This document shows, piece by piece, positions 17,651 through 26,652 of a DNA stretch of 64,000 nt. Every line of letters starts with the position of its first letter. The stretch's first letter is position 1. The notes beneath the pieces were generated by a model. It did no database searches. It was given only the letters and a program-made list of their open reading frames with translations, and had not been told where the DNA came from. This stretch comes from Paraclostridium hominis. Its GTDB lineage: Bacteria; Bacillota; Clostridia; Peptostreptococcales; Peptostreptococcaceae. Location: NCBI RefSeq assembly GCF_014306135.1, contig NZ_JACRWD010000006.1, forward strand, positions 1 to 64,000, read 5' to 3'. Both the position numbers and the translations under genes were made by a program.

Positions 17651-17690
17651 AATAAAATAATAGGGAATTATAATTCCCTATTATTTTATT
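17651..17690. terminator. Terminator after sipL
   Basis: A perfect 19-bp inverted repeat around the tagggaatt core, directly after the sipL stop codon and before ispE. Confidence 0.85.
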
Positions 17691-17703
17691 TTGCATATAT
17701 TTT

Positions 17704-19251
17704 TTATTCTACATTAACCTTTTTCTCTATTATTAGACATTGCCCTGTAAGTAACTGATCATCTGGTTTTATTTCATTTACTTCTGCTATATCGTCTATC
17801 GTAGTATTATATTTTTTAGCTATGTTCCATAACTTATCTCCATCCTTAGCAATATAAAGAGTTATACTTGGTCTTTGAGATAAATCTACTGGTCCTTGAT
17901 CTTCACCTTTTATTATAAAACTATCTTTCTTTTTATCTAATACTTCACAATATCTTCTCACTTTTACTGTTACATCAATTTGGTCTCTATTTAAATCAAA
18001 TTCTACTCTATCTATAGTTACATTATTAAATGCATTTGTAGTATCCTTTATATTTTCAACTTCTATATCATGAGTAAATGGAATTTCTTCTGTTAGTCTA
18101 TATACTGGTCTTAATCCTTCTACTGGAGTATATAAAGCATCTACACGAACTACACCTTCTATTATATTTTTATTTCCTTCAAAGAATGAATTTTCCACTA
18201 TTATGTTTGAATCAACGCTCACTACATCTTTTATTTGTATATCATCACTATTACTTTTTATCGTATCTCTTATATTAAAAAATTCACTTCCACTATTTAT
18301 AACTTTATTAAGTTCTACATTTCTACTCTCAAATTTTAAAATTCTATCAGGTGAATACGCATCTTGTAATACTTCTCTAGTAACATCTTCTGAAACTTTA
18401 ACTTTTGCTCTAGCTGTACAATCAATTTCTAAAGCTCCAGTATTAGCTTCTTCATTTCTTTTAAATACATAATTTAAATCAACTATATCTACTATAGCTT
18501 CTTCCTTCATTCCTTCAGATACGCCTGGTACTTCTATAAATTGAGTAAAATCTAATCCAACTCTATCTAATTCAACTAATTCTCCTTCATAAGTGTAAGC
18601 TACAGGATTTAAATCTAAAACCCCACCTACTATAACCTTATTATCAGATACCCTAGTTTCTTTTAATTTTATTCTAGGCCCTATTGAAACTATATTAGCT
18701 ATGTCTTCTGTACTTATATTTATAGTATCTCTTATAACACTTTCTGACTTTTCTATTCCAACTATATCTTCATATTGAACTTCTTTTCTATGCTTTTGAA
18801 CATCTTCTATTTGAGAAACATCTTTTATTATATCTATAGTATTTTTTTCAAATAAGCTACCTCTTATATTTAAAAGCGCTCCTACTCTTATCTTTCTTTC
18901 ATTTATAACTGTACAATCTATATGTTCTACATCATAGAAAAGCATATTTTCCATGTCTGCAACGATATTATCTTTTTCTACTACTTCATTTATCTCTATT
19001 CTTCCTTCTACATTTGATACAGTATTTTTATCTTCTGTCAAATAAATTACATTGTAGTTGAAGTTTCCTCTAAATATTATCTTTCCATCTAATACTTCTT
19101 GCTTCTTTAAAGCTATGTACCCTTCTGTTTTTATAATTTCATATACATCATCTTTCTTATCTGATACAACAGCCTCTGTTTCTATGAAAGTTTGAAATCT
19201 TCCAAAGTCTATCCTGTTGTCAACTTGTAATATATCTTTTATTAGATTCAT
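17704..19251 (-). CDS. sipL: SipL-like spore morphogenesis protein (SPOCS/DUF3794 + LysM)
   Basis: A 515-residue protein with repeated SPOCS (DUF3794) domains over about residues 1-450 and a C-terminal LysM domain (TLYIAKDGDKLWNIAKKYNTTIDDIAEVN). In C. difficile the protein of this architecture and size, SipL, binds SpoIVA through LysM and is needed for coat localization around the forespore. The same neighbours (yabG, veg, ispE) support orthology. A GGAGGGG site precedes the ATG. SipL is SigE-dependent in C. difficile, but I could not identify a clear SigE promoter here. Confidence 0.88.
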   Translation of the reverse strand: MNLIKDILQVDNRIDFGRFQTFIETEAVVSDKKDDVYEIIKTEGYIALKKQEVLDGKIIFRGNFNYNVIYLTEDKNTVSNVEGRIEINEVVEKDNIVADMENMLFYDVEHIDCTVINERKIRVGALLNIRGSLFEKNTIDIIKDVSQIEDVQKHRKEVQYEDIVGIEKSESVIRDTINISTEDIANIVSIGPRIKLKETRVSDNKVIVGGVLDLNPVAYTYEGELVELDRVGLDFTQFIEVPGVSEGMKEEAIVDIVDLNYVFKRNEEANTGALEIDCTARAKVKVSEDVTREVLQDAYSPDRILKFESRNVELNKVINSGSEFFNIRDTIKSNSDDIQIKDVVSVDSNIIVENSFFEGNKNIIEGVVRVDALYTPVEGLRPVYRLTEEIPFTHDIEVENIKDTTNAFNNVTIDRVEFDLNRDQIDVTVKVRRYCEVLDKKKDSFIIKGEDQGPVDLSQRPSITLYIAKDGDKLWNIAKKYNTTIDDIAEVNEIKPDDQLLTGQCLIIEKKVNVE

Positions 19252-19311
19252 ACGTTACCCCTCCTAAATTAAATATAAATATCACACTATATTTATATTT
19301 AGGAAACAAAA

Positions 19312-19347
19312 AAAAAATTACACCTATTTTTAATAGGCATAATTTTT
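19312..19347 (-). terminator. Terminator after veg
   Basis: Stem attacacctatt / aataggcataat with T runs on the minus strand, just after the veg stop codon. Confidence 0.75.
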
Positions 19348-19613
19348 TAGCTTACATTTAATTTATTTGTCTCTTTAATTACTTTCAATTTAACGTTATC
19401 AGTTAATAAGTCTGAGTAACTGTATGACACTCTAGAGTATCCATTATCCTCATCATCTAACTTAACAACAAATATACTTGGATATACTTTTTCTAATATA
19501 CCTCTTTTAGTAACTATTTGTTTTCTTCCTTTGTTTGCTTTTAATACAATTTTTTTTCCTAGGTGCTTCTCTAAAGTCTGTCTTATTTTATTCAAAGTTT
19601 GAACAGTGGCCAT
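19347..19613 (-). CDS. veg: Veg protein
   Basis: An 88-residue basic protein of the Veg/DUF1021 family, highly expressed in growing Bacillus cells and linked there to biofilm and spore outgrowth. Features seen: an N-terminal helix TLNKIRQTLEKHLGKKIVLKANKGRKQ, then an SH3-like strand pattern (GILEKVYPSIFVVKLDD) and the conserved RVSYSYSDLLT. It lies between sipL and yabG, as in Bacillus and Clostridioides, where yabG-veg is the standard order. An AAGGTGAT site precedes the ATG. Confidence 0.93.
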   Translation of the reverse strand: MATVQTLNKIRQTLEKHLGKKIVLKANKGRKQIVTKRGILEKVYPSIFVVKLDDEDNGYSRVSYSYSDLLTDNVKLKVIKETNKLNVS

Positions 19614-19778
19614 TATATCACCTTCTTTAACATTATATGTTCACATAATGATATACTACCACACTTAACCTTTTTTGTCAAACCAAACTAATTATTTTAT
19701 ATATTTTTTAATAAAAAGTCAATACTGTTTTTTTTATAAATTTTATTTTATAATTTATACCTCTAATTTGAAACATTG

Positions 19779-20675
19779 TCAATAGTTATTATATATAGAT
19801 AAAGGCATTGTAAGTCTAAATTTACCTCTTGTTTCTATCCCACCAACACCTTTAATACCTGTTACGGTATGACTTAAAATCTCTTCTAGGGGAACTACTT
19901 TATCTATTCTTGAACAAGCAATTTTTTCAACTACTAACAGTGGATCTAAGGCATGTATCATTACACGGCTTGGAGAACTTGCAAAATTTGCTCCTGCTTT
20001 AATTATTTCTTCATAATTTGATTGACAGGCACCTGCAAATATAACTAAGCTATCTAATGATGGATCATACTTTCTTGCTTCTCTAACAGTTTTTATAAAA
20101 TTAGCAGTATTTCTATAGTTTTTTAAATCTTTAAGACTACCTTTATTATTAACAATTGCATCATGACCTGTTATTACTAATATGGATGGATTATGTTGTT
20201 CTAATAAAGTTCTAACTTCTTTATATTGTAAATTTTCAGGTATTGCCTTACCAATTGCTGGTATGCCCAATTTTGTGTAAACATCTAAACAAATCTTTAA
20301 ATACTCAGGATCTCCATCTATATGAAGTACCTTTCCTGGCATACCATATGAATTTTGTACCTGACTTTGAACTTGCGCTTGTTTTGGATAATTTGAAGAT
20401 TTCTGTGTAGCTCTACTTAATTTTTTATTTCTTTCTTTAGTTTTTTTTATACTCTTATATAAAATATTTTCAACATCTTTATCTATAAGAGCATTTCTCA
20501 TATCATAAAAATTTGTTTTTTCCAAGTCATCAATACTAGAATCCGCAATTATTCTAAATGCAACCCCCTTTAGAATCGCTATTTTTTGGTTATTCTCATC
20601 TATTTCAAAACCTATTATTCTAAAAACAATATCTTTATTGTAGGATTTTCTTACTACAGTGTCTCCTATCTTCAT
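19779..20675 (-). CDS. yabG: Sporulation-specific cysteine protease YabG
   Basis: YabG processes spore coat and cortex proteins late in sporulation. The 298-residue protein has an N-terminal SH3-like segment (MKIGDTVVRKSYNKDIVFRI, about 1-20). Its protease core holds HIDGDPEYLKICLDVYTKLGIPA, VITGHDA and VIFAGACQSNYEEIIKAGANFASSP, where the His and Cys are the likely catalytic pair. The C-terminus has GVGGIETRGKFRLTMP. A near-perfect SigK-type promoter lies upstream (20716-20743), in line with the known SigK control of yabG. Confidence 0.95.
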   Translation of the reverse strand: MKIGDTVVRKSYNKDIVFRIIGFEIDENNQKIAILKGVAFRIIADSSIDDLEKTNFYDMRNALIDKDVENILYKSIKKTKERNKKLSRATQKSSNYPKQAQVQSQVQNSYGMPGKVLHIDGDPEYLKICLDVYTKLGIPAIGKAIPENLQYKEVRTLLEQHNPSILVITGHDAIVNNKGSLKDLKNYRNTANFIKTVREARKYDPSLDSLVIFAGACQSNYEEIIKAGANFASSPSRVMIHALDPLLVVEKIACSRIDKVVPLEEILSHTVTGIKGVGGIETRGKFRLTMPLSIYNNY

Positions 20676-20715
20676 AACATAGATGTCCTCCTAACAAATA
20701 TTAGTTTTCTTAATT

Positions 20716-20743
20716 TATATTATGAAAGTCGACAAAATATTGT
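20716..20743 (-). promoter_or_regulatory. SigK-type promoter of yabG
   Basis: On the minus strand the -10 element CATAATATA (20716-20724) matches the SigK/SigE -10 consensus CATAnnnTA. An AC dinucleotide lies exactly 17 nt upstream (20742-20743), as expected for SigK. The element is about 40 bp before the yabG start codon. Confidence 0.75.
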
Positions 20744-20878
20744 TCCTATGCTGCCTAATTTGTTCAATTTTTGTAATTCAAAATTAAAATTTACTATTGA
20801 AATTGTTTTATGTAAATGTTATCATCTTCTTAACAAATGCTTATTTATATAAGCAAATATTAATTTATGGTGATATTA

Positions 20879-21967
20879 ATGACTGATAGAGAAAAAGAAA
20901 TTTTAGAAATTTTAAGAGATGACCCTATGGTTTCTCAACAAACTTTAGCAGATATGCTTAACATAACTCGTTCATCTGTTGCAGTACATATAACGAACTT
21001 AATGAAAAAAGGTTATATAAAAGGAAAAGGTTATATCATAAGTAAAAGTAATTTCGTCACTGTTATAGGTGGCTCTAACGTTGATATACAAGGATCCCCT
21101 AATGATGAACTTACTATGTTTGATTCCAATCCAGGTAAAGTTGATATTTCACTTGGAGGAGTAGGTAGAAATATATGTGAGAATATTTCTAAACTAGGTA
21201 TAAATACGAAACTTATATCAGCCGTTGGAAATGATGTTTATGGAGATAGAATATTATCAGAATGCAAAAAGTTAAATATAGATACTTCTGATTGTTATGT
21301 ATCAGATTTATATCCAACTTCTATGTATTTATCAATACTAAACAATAACTATGATATGCAATTAGCTATATCTCATATGGATGTTATGGAAAAAATAGAT
21401 ATTGATTATATAGTATCTAAACATACTTCAATTAAAGACTCTTTAGCTATCGTATTAGATACAAACTTATCATTTGAAGTTATAGATTATATAAGTAGAA
21501 CATATAAAGATATTCCTATATTTATTGATACTGTTTCTACACAAAAAAGCCTTAAGGTAAAAGATATAGTAGGTAGATTTACTACTATAAAACCTAATAA
21601 GTTAGAAGCTGAAATACTATCAGGTATAAAAATAAATAACAATGATGATTTACACACATGTGCTAAATACTTTTTAGATAAAGGGGTTCAAAATGTATTT
21701 ATAACTCTAGGACATGACGGTGTATTCTGTGCTAATAAAGATGAATCTTTACTACTGCCAGGGGTTTCAGTAGATATAGTGAGTGCTACAGGCGCGGGAG
21801 ATGCCTTTATAGCAGCATTAGTTTACAGTTATTTAAAAAACTACAATTTGACTGATACAGCTAAGTTTTCAACAGCTGCTTCAATACTTACATTACTACA
21901 CAAAAATACTATCAATCCAAGTATGTCTGTTGATAGTGTTGAAAAAATATTAAAGGAGATGATCTAA
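20879..21967 (+). CDS. psuK: Pseudouridine kinase (HTH + PfkB)
   Basis: PsuK phosphorylates pseudouridine to the 5'-phosphate. A winged-helix DNA-binding domain covers about residues 1-55 (LADMLNITRSSVAVHITNLMKKGYIKGKGYI). A PfkB sugar-kinase domain follows, with GGVGRNICENISKLG and the catalytic VSATGAGDAF. The fusion of helix-turn-helix and kinase suggests the protein may control its own operon. The ATG at 20867 lacks a ribosome site, while GGTGAT precedes the ATG at 20879, giving 362 residues. The stop overlaps the psuG start, so the two are coupled. Confidence 0.88.
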   Translation: MTDREKEILEILRDDPMVSQQTLADMLNITRSSVAVHITNLMKKGYIKGKGYIISKSNFVTVIGGSNVDIQGSPNDELTMFDSNPGKVDISLGGVGRNICENISKLGINTKLISAVGNDVYGDRILSECKKLNIDTSDCYVSDLYPTSMYLSILNNNYDMQLAISHMDVMEKIDIDYIVSKHTSIKDSLAIVLDTNLSFEVIDYISRTYKDIPIFIDTVSTQKSLKVKDIVGRFTTIKPNKLEAEILSGIKINNNDDLHTCAKYFLDKGVQNVFITLGHDGVFCANKDESLLLPGVSVDIVSATGAGDAFIAALVYSYLKNYNLTDTAKFSTAASILTLLHKNTINPSMSVDSVEKILKEMI

Positions 21968-22884
21968 TGTTAGAAAAATACTTGCATATACACCCAGAGG
22001 TTAAAAGAGCTTTATCAGAAGGTCAACCAGTAGTTGCTTTAGAATCTACTATAATATCTCATGGTATGCCTTATCCTAAAAATATAGAAATGGCTAAAAA
22101 TGTTAGCAAAATAATAAGAGAAAATGGTGCAATACCTGCTACTATAGCAATAATAGATGGTGTTTTAAAAGTTGGTCTTACAACTGAAGAAATAGAGTTT
22201 CTAGGCACTAGCAAGGATGTTTTAAAAGCTAGTAGAAGAGATTTACCTTTTATTATATCAAAAAAACTAAACGGAGCTACTACAGTAGCCACTACAATGA
22301 TATTAGCTAACTTGGCTGGAGTTAAAGTATTCGCTACAGGTGGTATAGGTGGAGTACATAGGGGTGCTCAAGAAACTTTTGATATATCTGCAGATTTACA
22401 AGAATTAGCTAATACAAACGTTGCTGTTGTGTGTGCTGGTGCTAAATCTATACTAGATATAGGTCTTACTCTAGAGTATTTAGAAACTAACGGAGTTCCA
22501 GTTGTAGGATTTGGTACAGAAGAATTCCCTGCATTCTACACTAGAAAAAGTGGATTTGGAGTTGATTATAAAGTAGATTCTTCTATGGAAGTTGCTAATG
22601 CCTTAAAAGCTAAATGGGATTTAGACTTAAAAGGTGGTATGGTTATAGGAAATCCAATACCAAAAGAGTTCGAAATGGATTATGATACTATAAATAGCGC
22701 TATAGAATCAGCTTTAAAAGAGGCTGATGAGAATAATATAACTGGTAAAAAAGTTACTCCTTTCTTACTAGATAAAGTAAAAACTATTACTGCTGGTAAA
22801 AGTTTAGATGCTAATATAGAGTTAGTTTACAATAATGCCAAAGTAGCTGCTCAAATAGCTAAAGATCTAGCTAATTTAAAATAA
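21967..22884 (+). CDS. psuG: Pseudouridine-5'-phosphate glycosidase
   Basis: PsuG splits the C-C bond of pseudouridine 5'-phosphate to give uracil and ribose 5-phosphate. The 305-residue protein carries the family landmarks ALESTIISHGMPYP (about residues 26-39), TIAIIDG, TVATTMILANLAGVKVFATGGIGGVHRGA and CAGAKSILDIGLTLEYLETNGVPVVGF. It is translated immediately after psuK (the end of psuK and start of psuG share base 21967). Together they salvage pseudouridine from RNA turnover. Confidence 0.96.
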   Translation: MLEKYLHIHPEVKRALSEGQPVVALESTIISHGMPYPKNIEMAKNVSKIIRENGAIPATIAIIDGVLKVGLTTEEIEFLGTSKDVLKASRRDLPFIISKKLNGATTVATTMILANLAGVKVFATGGIGGVHRGAQETFDISADLQELANTNVAVVCAGAKSILDIGLTLEYLETNGVPVVGFGTEEFPAFYTRKSGFGVDYKVDSSMEVANALKAKWDLDLKGGMVIGNPIPKEFEMDYDTINSAIESALKEADENNITGKKVTPFLLDKVKTITAGKSLDANIELVYNNAKVAAQIAKDLANLK

Positions 22885-22894
22885 TACTATAAAT

Positions 22895-22920
22895 AAAAAA
22901 GGAGCTTAAGCTCCTTTTTT
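22895..22920. terminator. Bidirectional terminator after psuG
   Basis: A perfect inverted repeat aaaaaaggagctt / aagctcctttttt serving psuG (plus) and the small minus-strand gene that ends at 22919. Confidence 0.85.
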
Positions 22921-23080
22921 AATCTTCTTTTAGGTTAGGAATTACTTTTTTTACTTCTTCCACTTGATGCCACGTCTTATCGATGTCGTTATCCTTAACG
23001 TAATCCTTCAAAGAACTTAACGAATTAAATTCTTTTGTAGATAGATTATCATCTTCATCAATGAATTTTAGTAAAAACAT
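22919..23080 (-). CDS. Small acidic protein, 53 residues, downstream of the SEC-C gene
   Basis: A short reading frame beginning MFLLKFIDEDDNLSTKEF and ending VIPNLKED, rich in Asp, Glu and Lys, with one Trp. AAGGAG lies 5 nt before the ATG. It begins only 9 bp after the stop of the SEC-C protein gene, and its stop falls inside the shared terminator, so it is the last gene of that transcript. I do not recognise a family. Good start context, tight spacing and a codon pattern like its neighbours support a real gene. Confidence 0.6.
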   Translation of the reverse strand: MFLLKFIDEDDNLSTKEFNSLSSLKDYVKDNDIDKTWHQVEEVKKVIPNLKED

Positions 23081-23089
23081 GTTATCTCC

Positions 23090-23596
23090 TTATTTTCCAC
23101 AACATTTTTTGTATTTTTTACCGCTTCCACATGGACAAGGTTCATTTCTTCCTATCTTTTCGTCCTTAACTACAGTTTTAGTAGCTTTGAAAGCTTTTTG
23201 TAATTCTTTTCTCTTATCTTCTGATAATATGTTGTTCCATCCTTGTAAGTTATATAACCAATGAGCTTCTACAGCTACCATATTGTAGTATAACTTTTCC
23301 CAATCTATTTCTAACTTAACTTCTGTATCTGCTTCTATAGTTTCTAATTTTTCTTCTGTTAAATCTTCTTTTAAACTTTCGCTTATTCCATCTATGAATC
23401 CCATCATATATTCTACTGATGTATTGTAAGCTGTAGCTAAATCGCTAACTTTTCCTTCTATAACGTCTTTTTTAGCGTTTAATATTTCATTATATATTTC
23501 TGTTTCTTTCTTTAAATATTCTTCCCAAAACTTAACTTCTTCTTCTTGGCTATTATGATTTTCACTTAATGATCTCCATGTAGTGTATAAACTCAT
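23090..23596 (-). CDS. SEC-C motif protein
   Basis: A 168-residue protein with a helical, acidic N-terminal part (about residues 1-140) and a C-terminal SEC-C zinc motif IGRNEPCPCGSGKKYKKCCGK. The same motif at the end of SecA binds zinc and contacts SecB or the ribosome. Stand-alone SEC-C proteins are common but mostly uncharacterized. It has a strong GGAGG site and is followed after 9 bp by the 53-residue gene. It is separate from the upstream UPF0489 gene by about 55 bp and may be on the same transcript. Confidence 0.88.
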   Translation of the reverse strand: MSLYTTWRSLSENHNSQEEEVKFWEEYLKKETEIYNEILNAKKDVIEGKVSDLATAYNTSVEYMMGFIDGISESLKEDLTEEKLETIEADTEVKLEIDWEKLYYNMVAVEAHWLYNLQGWNNILSEDKRKELQKAFKATKTVVKDEKIGRNEPCPCGSGKKYKKCCGK

Positions 23597-23652
23597 TTTT
23601 ATTTCCTCCTATTCATGACTAAGTCATGGTTTAATTTATAAATAATTAACTC

Positions 23653-24357
23653 TTATATTATATCACAATTGAATAATTCTTTTAATACTTTTATAGCATA
23701 GTCTTGTTCTATGAAAAACGGGCTACTTGCAATAGTTATAACACTAGATCTTTTTATATATTCTCTAATTTTATTAACTCTTAAATCATAAGACATATAC
23801 TCCATATCTTTTGAAAAAATATCTAAATCTATATCTAAAACTATTTCACCTTCTACATCCATTTCCAAGCCATAAGTACTATCTATTATCACAGCCTCTG
23901 AGAAAATATTATGATATAATGCAGGTTTTATAAAATTCCCTACATTCAATACGTAGTTTGTATATCTAAAAACATCATCTATATTTTCTACATCTACATC
24001 ATAATTTTCTGGCTCTCTCATGTCTTTATGTTGATCTATATGAACTAACTTACACCCTTTATTGAATAAGCCTTCTTTAAGGCTTTTTATCCAAAAATAG
24101 AAAGAATGATTGTGATTGTCAAAAATATATACAGTCTTATCTCTATAGTTAAATTTAACCATATTCTTTAGACCTATAGCATTTATTTCTTCTTCAAATT
24201 CTATTTCACTAAACACTACTTCATTTCCTACTTTTACATCACTTAAATCTCCTTGTATAAGCTTAGGAACGTATATTTTTTTATTCTTTCTCTCATTATA
24301 TGAAAACATATTATTTCCTAGAGGTTTATCTATATAAAAACCAGTATATTTATTCAT
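23653..24357 (-). CDS. UPF0489 family protein (arginase-like fold)
   Basis: A 234-residue protein matching UPF0489, predicted to adopt an arginase/deacetylase-like fold. Candidate metal ligands are visible: FDNHNHSFYFW, VHIDQHKDMRE and VLDIDLDIFS, all Asp/His-rich as in arginases. The substrate is unknown. The frame extends into the preceding gene, but GAGGT fits the ATG at 24357, which lies right after the pseudouridine synthase stop. It is part of the methyltransferase-RluA-UPF0489 operon. Confidence 0.82.
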   Translation of the reverse strand: MNKYTGFYIDKPLGNNMFSYNERKNKKIYVPKLIQGDLSDVKVGNEVVFSEIEFEEEINAIGLKNMVKFNYRDKTVYIFDNHNHSFYFWIKSLKEGLFNKGCKLVHIDQHKDMREPENYDVDVENIDDVFRYTNYVLNVGNFIKPALYHNIFSEAVIIDSTYGLEMDVEGEIVLDIDLDIFSKDMEYMSYDLRVNKIREYIKRSSVITIASSPFFIEQDYAIKVLKELFNCDII

Positions 24358-24358
24358 T

Positions 24359-25030
24359 TTAAACCTCGAATAAATTCCATGGGTATTTATTTGGAGGCTC
24401 ACATATAAACTCCATTTTTTCTTTTGTAGTAGGGTGAGTTATTTCTATTTTATAAGACCAAAGAGCTATTTGATCTCCTTTTTTATTTATATCTTGACCA
24501 TATCTTTGATCTCCAAATAAAGGATGCTTTCTACTTGAAAATTGTACTCTGATTTGATGCGGTCTACCTGTTTTTAAATCAACTTGAACCATGCTAAATT
24601 TTTCATTTTTAGCTATTGTTTTATAGCTTAACTCTGCATCCTTAGCATCTTTGTGATTTTTATTTACTACACTTACCATATTGGTTTTTTTATTCTTGTA
24701 AAGATAATCTTTTAATGTATCACTATCTTTTCTCATATTTCCATTTAAAACGGCTCTATAAGTTTTCTTAAAACTTTTATTTCTAACTTGTTCAGATAAT
24801 CTAGATGCAGCTTTAGAAGTTTTTGCAAAAACCATTATTCCACCTACTGGTCTATCTAATCTATGAACAAGACCTATAAATACATTCCCTGGTTTATTGT
24901 ACTTAACTTTTATATAGTCCTTTAATAAATTAACCATATCTTTATCATTAGTATCATCTCCTTGAGATAATACATTAACAGGTTTTTCTACAACTAATAA
25001 ATGATTATCTTCATATATGACTTTTATCAT
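24359..25030 (-). CDS. RluA-family RNA pseudouridine synthase
   Basis: Converts uridine to pseudouridine in rRNA or tRNA. The 223-residue protein has the catalytic motif HRLDRPVGGIMVFAKT with the active Asp near residue 58, YEDNHLLVVEKPVNVLSQ at the N-terminus and GRPHQIRVQFSSRKHPLFGDQRYG downstream. No S4 domain is present. The target base cannot be told from sequence. The start codon overlaps the methyltransferase stop (TAATG), which indicates coupled translation. Confidence 0.92.
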   Translation of the reverse strand: MIKVIYEDNHLLVVEKPVNVLSQGDDTNDKDMVNLLKDYIKVKYNKPGNVFIGLVHRLDRPVGGIMVFAKTSKAASRLSEQVRNKSFKKTYRAVLNGNMRKDSDTLKDYLYKNKKTNMVSVVNKNHKDAKDAELSYKTIAKNEKFSMVQVDLKTGRPHQIRVQFSSRKHPLFGDQRYGQDINKKGDQIALWSYKIEITHPTTKEKMEFICEPPNKYPWNLFEV

Positions 25031-25902
25031 TATTTAGACTCCCATCTTCCAAATATTCCACAAGGAAGAACTTTTCCATCTTTAGATGTAGGTATCCCTA
25101 TTTCTCCACCATATATTTTTCCACCTTTAGCATGCTTAGCAACTGTAGCATCTAATATATGTTCAAGTATTATTGGAGATAATCCAGTTGTATATGAATT
25201 TATTAAGAAAAATAATGGATTGTCTGATAATACCTTAGTACATAATTCAACTAGTCCATATAACTTTTCTTCTATTTGCCATACTTCTCCCTTTGGACCT
25301 CTTCCATAAGAAGGTGGATCCATTATTATAGCATCATATTTATTTCCTCTTCTTATTTCTCTTTCAACAAACTTAACAACATCATCAACTATAAATCTTA
25401 CTTTTCTATCTTGAAGTCCTGATGTATGTAAATTTTCTTTAGCCCAAGTAACCATACCTTTAGATGCATCTACATGACATACTTCTGCTCCAGCATATGC
25501 ACATGCAACAGTAGCTCCTCCAGTATATGCAAATAAATTTAATACTTTTATTGGTCTTCCTGCATTTTTAATTTTATCCATTGCCCAATCCCAGTTTGCC
25601 GCTTGTTCCGGGAATAATCCTGTATGTTTAAATCCTGTTGGACTTATATTAAATTTTAAGTTCTTATAACTTACTGTCCATCTCTCAGGATATTTCTTTT
25701 TATGTTCCCATTGACCTCCACCTCTACTACTTCTGTGATAGTGTCCATGAGGATTTTTCCATAATCCTTTTTCATTGGCTATTGGCCACATAACTTGAGG
25801 ATCTGGTCTTCTTAAAACAATATTTCCCCAACGTTCTAATTTTTCTCCATTTCCCATATCTATAAGTTCATAATCTTTCCATTTATCAGCTAATAATAAC
25901 AT
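25030..25902 (-). CDS. Class I SAM-dependent rRNA methyltransferase (RlmI/RlmK-like)
   Basis: A 290-residue enzyme. Its Rossmann-fold core shows the SAM-binding motif LNLFAYTGGATVACAYAGAEVCHVDASKGMVTWAKEN (about residues 122-158), then the catalytic-type IIMDPPSYGRGPKGEVW. It resembles the catalytic half of RlmI/RlmK 23S rRNA methyltransferases but has no N-terminal PUA domain, so it is the short form widespread in Firmicutes. The specific target is not inferable. It is co-translated with the pseudouridine synthase downstream, an RNA-modification pair. Confidence 0.88.
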   Translation of the reverse strand: MLLLADKWKDYELIDMGNGEKLERWGNIVLRRPDPQVMWPIANEKGLWKNPHGHYHRSSRGGGQWEHKKKYPERWTVSYKNLKFNISPTGFKHTGLFPEQAANWDWAMDKIKNAGRPIKVLNLFAYTGGATVACAYAGAEVCHVDASKGMVTWAKENLHTSGLQDRKVRFIVDDVVKFVEREIRRGNKYDAIIMDPPSYGRGPKGEVWQIEEKLYGLVELCTKVLSDNPLFFLINSYTTGLSPIILEHILDATVAKHAKGGKIYGGEIGIPTSKDGKVLPCGIFGRWESK

Positions 25903-26068
25903 TGATTTCCTCCTAGAATTTTAATCTCAATTTATGTATTATACCATATTATTACTTGATATTTTGAGTATTTTAAATACTTTATATTCTTATTGTTAAA
26001 TTTTGGTATTACTAGTGTATAATAATATTGTAGTAAAAATTTTAATGTAAATTTAGGAGGTTTTTTTT

Positions 26069-26581
26069 ATGGCAAGTCAAAGAGTTTTAGATGCATTAAA
26101 CAATCAGCTCCAAATGGAATTTTTCTCTGAGTATTTCTACATATCAATGGAAGCATACTTTGCAGATAATAATTTAGATGGTTTTGCAAACTTTTTCAAC
26201 GTTCAAGCTAGAGAAGAAAGAGACCACGCATATAAAATATTTAACTACATAGGTAGAGCTGGAGGTAAAGTGGTTTTACAAGGAATTGAACAACCAAAGA
26301 TAAACTTTGAAAGTCCATTAGACGTGTTTGAATCAGCTTTAGAACATGAAAGACTTATAAGTAACTCAATCCATGACTTAGTTGATTTAGCAATATCTGA
26401 AAAAGATCATACTACATCATCTTTCTTAAGATGGTTTATTGATGAACAGTCAGAAGAAGAAGAAAGTATGGAAAAGATAGTAAGAAAATTAAGATTACTA
26501 AAAAATGATCCTGCTGGTCTTTTAATGATTGATCAAGAATTAGCTCAAAGAACTTATATACCACCAACTCAAAATGCATAA
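26069..26581 (+). CDS. ftnA: Ferritin
   Basis: A non-haem ferritin of 170 residues that oxidizes and stores iron in a 24-subunit shell. Ferroxidase-centre residues are visible: E17-type in NNQLQMEFFSEYFYISM, EEReRDH-type in AREERDHAYKIF and the later EQSEEEESMEKI. It stands alone on the plus strand with a GGAGG site, a TATAAT box near 26020, and its own terminator. The divergent methyltransferase operon starts 167 bp away. Confidence 0.95.
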   Translation: MASQRVLDALNNQLQMEFFSEYFYISMEAYFADNNLDGFANFFNVQAREERDHAYKIFNYIGRAGGKVVLQGIEQPKINFESPLDVFESALEHERLISNSIHDLVDLAISEKDHTTSSFLRWFIDEQSEEEESMEKIVRKLRLLKNDPAGLLMIDQELAQRTYIPPTQNA

Positions 26582-26595
26582 ATTCAATATCTATG

Positions 26596-26650
26596 ATAAA
26601 AGCCATTTATATAAATTAAGTTTTTTATATAAATGGCTTTTATTATTTTT
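26596..26650 (+). terminator. Terminator after the ferritin gene
   Basis: A perfect 20-bp stem (ataaaagccatttatataaa and its complement, 26596-26615 with 26623-26642), followed by a T-rich run. It may also serve the convergent phospholipase gene. Confidence 0.85.
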
Positions 26651-26652
26651 AT

